DNA of 45,823 nucleotides from Gynuella sp. (GTDB lineage: Bacteria > Pseudomonadota > Gammaproteobacteria > Pseudomonadales > Natronospirillaceae). The stretch lies in contig JANQHX010000026.1 in the NCBI GenBank assembly GCA_028282465.1, positions 1 through 45,823 on the forward strand. Direction: 5' to 3'. The translations under genes were made by a program, and so were the position numbers. Below the pieces are notes generated by a model. The model saw only the letters and a list, made by a program, of their open reading frames with translations. It was not told the DNA's origin and made no database searches. Positions 41,770-45,823 of the stretch are shown in pieces; position 1 is the stretch's first letter; each line of letters opens with the position of its first letter.

Positions 41770-42711
41770 TCACAATAAATCATTAAGCATAAAACCCACC
41801 CCTACTCTGGTATTTAGGAAATCGTAATCAATCAGTGATTCGCCATATCCGTGGAATAACTGAGTATAAAGACGTACATTGGTATTAAGTTGTCGCGACA
41901 AACCCAGTTCAACGGCACCATAACCGGTTTCTGGGTTCATTCTTAACATTGAAGAAACAACGCCGTTATCTAGTTCGCGACCAAACCAAATCTCCCCATA
42001 TCCTAAATAATCGAGTAAGTCTGGATTATCGTCATCTTCTCGATTAGATTCAGGAATGCGAATCCAGCTTGATAAACTAACAAGGCTCCTTTTCTTCGAA
42101 AAACTAAAATCAGCGTATATTCGATTCCAGCTTCTTGAAATTAACTCTTCCCTACCATTGGATTGATGAGCAAATCCCCATTCAGAAATTCTTAATGTCC
42201 AACCAAATACATCACGGTCATGCGCTTTCGCAAAAAATATTCTAGGCTCGTAATTTGTTTCTCTAAATGGTGATGACGCTTCGAAATTAGTTGCCTGCCA
42301 CCAACTTTGTTGAGTATAGGCTGCAATTACTGCTCCCGATTGGTCGTTCAATAAGTAACGTCTAATGGGAAATGCCAAACTCAGTTGATATTTTATTTCC
42401 ACATACTGTACTTCGAGCTCTTCCACATCATCTTGAAAAACCGCAGCATATTCATCATAAGCAGAGTCATTAAAATATGAAAAGCCAGTAAATAATATAT
42501 AGTTAGACTCATAGGGTGTTAGCATATGTTGGCTTTCTGAAGCCACTAACATCTGAGTTAATTTTCGGTCAAATGCAGAGTCACTAGAGGTAATTCGCTC
42601 CACTAGTGACAACTCTTCTTCAGTTGAATCCGAGTCTTCATCCAGTTCTTCTGACATGCAAAGCGGTAGGCATCCAATCAATACTGTTAAAATGAAAAAG
42701 CGCATAAACAT
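41770..42711 (-). CDS. pldA: Outer-membrane phospholipase A (OMPLA)
   Basis: The start is set at the ATG at 42711 (MFMRFFILTVLIG), which gives a normal signal peptide; a GTG at 42726 is less likely. The mature 12-strand barrel shows YTQQSWWQ, SSPFRETNYEPR, the catalytic His-Ser pair in GFAHQSNGR, and the Asn in SRSWNRI (the His-Ser-Asn triad), then GYGESLIDYD near the end. OMPLA hydrolyses acyl chains of phospholipids misplaced in the outer leaflet. The mature protein carries a long acidic stretch after the signal (ELDEDSDSTEEEL), which is unusual. Monocistronic. Confidence 0.93.
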   Translation of the reverse strand: MFMRFFILTVLIGCLPLCMSEELDEDSDSTEEELSLVERITSSDSAFDRKLTQMLVASESQHMLTPYESNYILFTGFSYFNDSAYDEYAAVFQDDVEELEVQYVEIKYQLSLAFPIRRYLLNDQSGAVIAAYTQQSWWQATNFEASSPFRETNYEPRIFFAKAHDRDVFGWTLRISEWGFAHQSNGREELISRSWNRIYADFSFSKKRSLVSLSSWIRIPESNREDDDNPDLLDYLGYGEIWFGRELDNGVVSSMLRMNPETGYGAVELGLSRQLNTNVRLYTQLFHGYGESLIDYDFLNTRVGVGFMLNDLL

Positions 42712-42823
42712 TCGTCGTTCCCACACAGGTGGTCAATTAGTTGTGGCTAATAATGTTTACACTAGTATAAATAGGTAAGAATGGATACCCATGCTATAAA
42801 CACAGTTGAACTATCACTCGTAT

Positions 42824-44176
42824 TTACCGGTAGCCTCCAGCCAGTGCCGTGTCAATTGAACTGATTGTTTTATCATCGCTATATAAGGATATATTGGCGT
42901 CTTTCGACGGATAGCACGAATAAAGAACGTTGCCCAAGCCAGGCCTATTTTGAATTCTGTCAGAAAAGCATGGGCCTAGTGAGGCATTGATCGTTGATAA
43001 AATGCTTCTAGAGAAGGCTGAACGCATATCTAGATCTTGTATTATGTTTATAACAACTACACCACCCTGTCTTATTTTACTCTTTATTGATGAGTAGAAC
43101 TCAGTCGTCAACAAATGCCAGGGTACTGCAGCAGAATCTGAAAACAGATCAACCACTACAAGATCGTATTGTTCATTAGTGTTATTAATAAAACTTCTTG
43201 CGTCTTCTGCCTTAAAATCACCGTTTACGGACTTTAATAAGAAACGCTTCTCAGCGATATCTTTGATTTTAGGGTCTATATCAACATAGGTAAATTGAAT
43301 ATCCTCTTTGATGTCATCAGAAACAGTAAAGCCCCCTGCTCCAAGTACCAGTACTTTATCAATACTTTCATTAAGATATCGCTTTTTGATCAACTCAATA
43401 TAATCAAATTTTTCACCATGCAAACCTATCTTTGAAGAATATTGGTCGTTAATCATGAAGTACTTTTCATCATTAATTATTTTGACACGATAGTCTGCAT
43501 ATTGTGTTGAAACAAGGGTATTAGTATATGGCACTAGCCCATTTAGAAAGATTGATAGCATTAACGATAAAATGAGTAACATAATATTTTTACAAGCAAC
43601 ACATAGGTAGGCAGCAACAAGAAATAGGTAGTTAACAAAGACAGTACCATCTACACCGAAGAAGTACATGAGTAAGAATGTTGAGACAAGTCCGCCCATT
43701 ACGTTTCCTAGTGTACTGATTGACGTCGTCAGTCCGGCCTTTTCAGATGATCTGGCATTCATTGCAATGGCAATGGTTAGAGGTACTGTCATAGACAAAA
43801 TTAAAGCCATTGGAAACAATGCCACCATGCAATACAACAATAGCTCTATTAAGGGAGGAAGCGCTAGTAAAGAAAAGAAGGATTCAACAAATAATTTTGA
43901 TAATGCTATTGGGTATAAAAACAAACAAACCATTAGGTTTCTAGACAGAAGCCTCTGTGGGCTAGACTTAACCTTACCACCGAAAAAATAACCTAATGCC
44001 AAAGCCGATAAAAACATAGAAACAATTAAGCTAGTGGATAACACTGAATTGCCCACATAAGGTACAGTTTGCCGAATAACTATGTACTGAAGTGAAATAC
44101 TTGCAAAGCCTTCTAGAAACAGAAGCGCAATGATTTTATGGGGAAGTTGAATACCGCTGTTGCTCAGTGTCGTCAT
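42824..44176 (-). CDS. Membrane-fused spermidine-synthase-like protein
   Basis: This 450-residue protein has six or seven membrane helices in its first 215 residues (for example LIVSMFLSALALGYFFG and LLYCMVALFPMALILSM), followed by a soluble aminopropyltransferase/methyltransferase-like domain: VLVLGAGGFTVSDDI near 275, FTYVDIDPKI, a second acidic motif AEDARSF, and YDLVVVDLFSD. Such fused forms are widespread in proteobacteria and most have no proven function; they are not the main SpeE. The N-terminal part resembles a half transporter. It reads away from a 250-bp gap and has no operon partner. Confidence 0.88.
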   Translation of the reverse strand: MTTLSNSGIQLPHKIIALLFLEGFASISLQYIVIRQTVPYVGNSVLSTSLIVSMFLSALALGYFFGGKVKSSPQRLLSRNLMVCLFLYPIALSKLFVESFFSLLALPPLIELLLYCMVALFPMALILSMTVPLTIAIAMNARSSEKAGLTTSISTLGNVMGGLVSTFLLMYFFGVDGTVFVNYLFLVAAYLCVACKNIMLLILSLMLSIFLNGLVPYTNTLVSTQYADYRVKIINDEKYFMINDQYSSKIGLHGEKFDYIELIKKRYLNESIDKVLVLGAGGFTVSDDIKEDIQFTYVDIDPKIKDIAEKRFLLKSVNGDFKAEDARSFINNTNEQYDLVVVDLFSDSAAVPWHLLTTEFYSSIKSKIRQGGVVVINIIQDLDMRSAFSRSILSTINASLGPCFSDRIQNRPGLGNVLYSCYPSKDANISLYSDDKTISSIDTALAGGYR

Positions 44177-44382
44177 GATCTAGTTACCATACTTGTTTAA
44201 AAGTATGATGGATTGTTGTAGGCAATATCAACAGCCAGTGAAATATTCTATTTTAAAATATTACTATTTTAGTCCGGTTATTAGACTATTTTTTGAAATA
44301 CATGAATATTGATAAAGCGACTAAGACAATGAGGCAAAAAGTTAATAGTATAATGTTCATAACAGTCATTTTAGATTCTCTC

Positions 44383-44422
44383 GTAAAAAATAAAAGGAGC
44401 AACAACCAAGGGTTGTGCTCCT
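44383..44422 (-). terminator. Rho-independent terminator of the small membrane protein gene
   Basis: On the minus strand AGGAGCACAACC (44422-44411) pairs with GGTTGTTGCTCCT (44407-44395), 12 bp with one bulged base and a tight loop, followed by TTTTATTTTTT (44394-44384). It lies 8 bases after the stop of the gene at 44430. Confidence 0.85.
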
Positions 44423-44429
44423 AACTATA

Positions 44430-44705
44430 CTACTTCTTGTGTCTAATTCGTATATAACGATTACGATTTCGACAGCTGAAAGAACAGCAGTCACACTTTT
44501 TATCCTCTGTTTTATCAGTATTCCTTAACCCGAATACCCAAAAACAAATGCCGAGTAAAAATACCAGTGCACCAAAGTAAGCAGATCCACTGTGTTTGGG
44601 TATCAACATTGCAATGATTCCTGCAATAAACATTGATATCCCGACCTTTCGAAAATCTTCTTTGAGTTTCTCACGGTCAAATGAAAACATACTAGTTTTT
44701 TTCAT
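44430..44705 (-). CDS. Small membrane protein with Cys/Arg-rich tail
   Basis: The start is set at the ATG at 44705 (MKKTSMFSFDREK), which has AGAAGGT 8 bases before it; an earlier in-frame start at 44762 lacks one. The 91-residue protein has two membrane helices (about 20-36, 42-58) and a cytoplasmic or periplasmic tail with CDCCSFSC and many Arg/Lys (RNRNRYIRIRHKK). The CxCC...C cluster could bind metal. I do not recognise the family. The strong terminator after it supports a real gene. Confidence 0.7.
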   Translation of the reverse strand: MKKTSMFSFDREKLKEDFRKVGISMFIAGIIAMLIPKHSGSAYFGALVFLLGICFWVFGLRNTDKTEDKKCDCCSFSCRNRNRYIRIRHKK

Positions 44706-44807
44706 AATGATATACCTTCTTTTAAGAGGAGTACAATCCGAAGGACTGCACAGGTTAGACATTTAGCGAAACTCGCTAATTAGTAGATTGCTTGTATCAA
44801 CATAGAA

Positions 44808-44990
44808 ATGTTAAACACAGGCAGGTTTTTTACTGATGCCGAATCAAATTCAATGAATTTGAAAACACCACACTTGCGTGCTCGGCTGGTGTTAAGAGTG
44901 CTGGAAGACCAGCGATTACCGTTATTAAGTGAACGGCAGCACTATAAACTTTTATGTCGTTACCTAAGTTACCCTTTCATGGATAAATAA
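44808..44990 (+). CDS. Possible small protein (60 or 45 residues)
   Basis: A short frame with plausible codon use and a higher GC content than its surroundings. The more likely start is the second ATG at 44853 (MNLKTPHLRARLVL), giving 45 basic residues with an amphipathic RLVLRVLEDQRLPLLSERQHYKLL helix. There is no clear ribosome site for either start. It is divergent from the small membrane protein. No known family comes to mind. Confidence 0.35.
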   Translation: MLNTGRFFTDAESNSMNLKTPHLRARLVLRVLEDQRLPLLSERQHYKLLCRYLSYPFMDK

Positions 44991-45276
44991 AAATAAAAGT
45001 GCTGTGTATTTGTGCTTTAAAGAATAGATTTCTGTTAACTAATTCTTTATATGTATTTCGTTTTAACAGCATTACAAGGTGTTTGTAGATAAACTACCTG
45101 TTTAAAAATACTAATTGATGAGAGAAAAATTTGACTGTAACGCAGCAATTTTAAAACTAGGAATTAGGCTATTAGCCTTCTTTAAGATATATCAGATCAG
45201 AAGCGCCGACTGTCGTCGATCTTGGCGCTGCCAGTATAAACCAGCAAAGAAATTCTATTTTGTATTTACATTCAGG

Positions 45277-45823
45277 TCAAGACGAAGGTAGCTGGCTGCT
45301 ACCATATCGAACCATGCATTCTTCATAAATTAATCCCGACTGCAGTTGATTATCCATCCATTCACTTCTATACAAATCGAAGGTCACTCTAGGATGGGCC
45401 ATTATTCCAGCTATAGTAGCCAAACCTAAATACGGATCGGTAAAGCACAAGTCACTGCCTAATCGGTAGAGGCTATAAAGAAAAACTTGCTGGTTTATTG
45501 CTTCGATTTCAGTTGACGTAATTAGCAATTCTGAGACGGTTTCACCATGACTTTCAACACCTTGATCACCTATTTCATATATAGCGTTGGTAGCATTTGG
45601 AAAGTCTTCTAAAGAGCCAGAACTGAACGCAAGTGGTGCGACAATATAACGATTCTCTAAAGTGCAGCTGTCGTTATCATATATAAGCTTTCCACCATCG
45701 GCTGACCCATCGGCATGCAAAGACAAAACTGCCCTAAACCAACTCGCTGAAGACTCTTGCTGACAGCTATTGGAAACCCAGCAATCATTTAAACCATTCT
45801 GTTCGCAGGTTAACACTGCAGAT
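45277..45823 (-). CDS. Hypothetical protein, cut by the right edge
   Basis: The frame stays open to the right edge, so the N-terminus lies outside; the GTG at 45816 is probably internal. About 180 residues are visible, with several Cys (CEQNGLNDCW, SNSCQQ, DSCTLEN, DLCFTDP, EECMVRYG), suggesting an exported, disulfide-bonded protein. Segments such as LSLHADGSADGGKLIYDND and SGSLEDFPNATNAIYEIGD have the look of a secreted beta-rich domain. I do not recognise the family. A short GC-rich stem (AGCGCC/GGCGCT, 45202-45229) lies 48 bases after the stop without a T run. Confidence 0.65.
   Translation of the reverse strand, partial: SAVLTCEQNGLNDCWVSNSCQQESSASWFRAVLSLHADGSADGGKLIYDNDSCTLENRYIVAPLAFSSGSLEDFPNATNAIYEIGDQGVESHGETVSELLITSTEIEAINQQVFLYSLYRLGSDLCFTDPYLGLATIAGIMAHPRVTFDLYRSEWMDNQLQSGLIYEECMVRYGSSQLPSS

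Noticed and set aside
44188-44207. CATACTT/AAGTATG inverted repeat upstream of the spermidine-synthase-like gene
   Set aside because: Short and AT-rich; such repeats are expected by chance in this base composition.
45202-45229. AGCGCC/GGCGCT stem near the right end as terminator or RNA gene
   Set aside because: Only 6 bp with a 16-base loop and no T run; no tRNA or known RNA fold can be drawn.

Overview
The window looks like part of the chromosome of a marine-type gammaproteobacterium. It is AT-rich. It carries an outer-membrane phospholipase A, a Der/PrpA-style housekeeping background, a DUF938 methyltransferase, a prepilin and RND/LolA-type envelope genes. No taxonomic marker is present, so the genus is left open.

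Bases 1 to about 31,450 are a large hybrid biosynthetic gene cluster with two convergent arms. The left arm reads rightward (1-6651). It holds the 3' part of a polyketide synthase whose ketosynthase is cut at the window edge exactly at its catalytic Cys codon, an extended SDR reductase, a PLP alpha-oxoamine synthase (serine palmitoyltransferase/BioF fold), a discrete ACP and a tandem trans-acyltransferase. A lactonase-like beta-propeller and a BLUF blue-light sensor follow (7130-8587). The right arm reads leftward in two main blocks. The first is a lipoprotein alpha/beta hydrolase followed by two NRPS genes (31432-19782; FAAL-ACP-C-A-PCP-C then half-C-A-PCP-E), closed by a strong terminator. 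The second is a type II thioesterase followed by a long operon (18714-8653). That operon encodes an ACP, ketoreductase, dehydratase, ketosynthase, a ketosynthase-like partner lacking the nucleophile (chain-length-factor-like), a degenerate beta-lactamase-fold protein, a Sfp/EntD-type PPTase, and an RND/MMPL, LolA-like and beta-barrel export set.

Inferred joint working: the KS/CLF-like pair with KR, DH and ACP builds a highly reduced or polyene acyl chain. The thioesterase may free it, and the FAAL domain reactivates it onto the NRPS. Two amino acids are added, the trans-AT PKS extends the chain, and the alpha-oxoamine synthase condenses the acyl-ACP with an amino acid. The SDR could then reduce the amino ketone, giving a sphingoid-like end. 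The RND/LolA/barrel set would move the product through the envelope. The two leftward blocks share a nearly identical promoter: a 16-bp CT-N12-AG dyad (13 of 16 bases alike) placed exactly 23 bp before a -10 box in both. This fits class-II activation by a LuxR-type regulator that is not in the window.

Bases 31,660-34,984 look like a border: a FitAB-type toxin-antitoxin pair with twin operator palindromes, two small unknown proteins and a tyrosine recombinase in one operon, and a PrpA-like phosphatase. The rest (35,086-45,823) is ordinary accessory or core sequence: an unknown 506-aa protein, a TetR regulator with twin operators facing two SDR genes and a DUF4345 membrane protein, an orphan prepilin, a DUF938 methyltransferase, PldA, a membrane-fused spermidine-synthase-like protein, a small membrane protein, and a gene running off the right edge.
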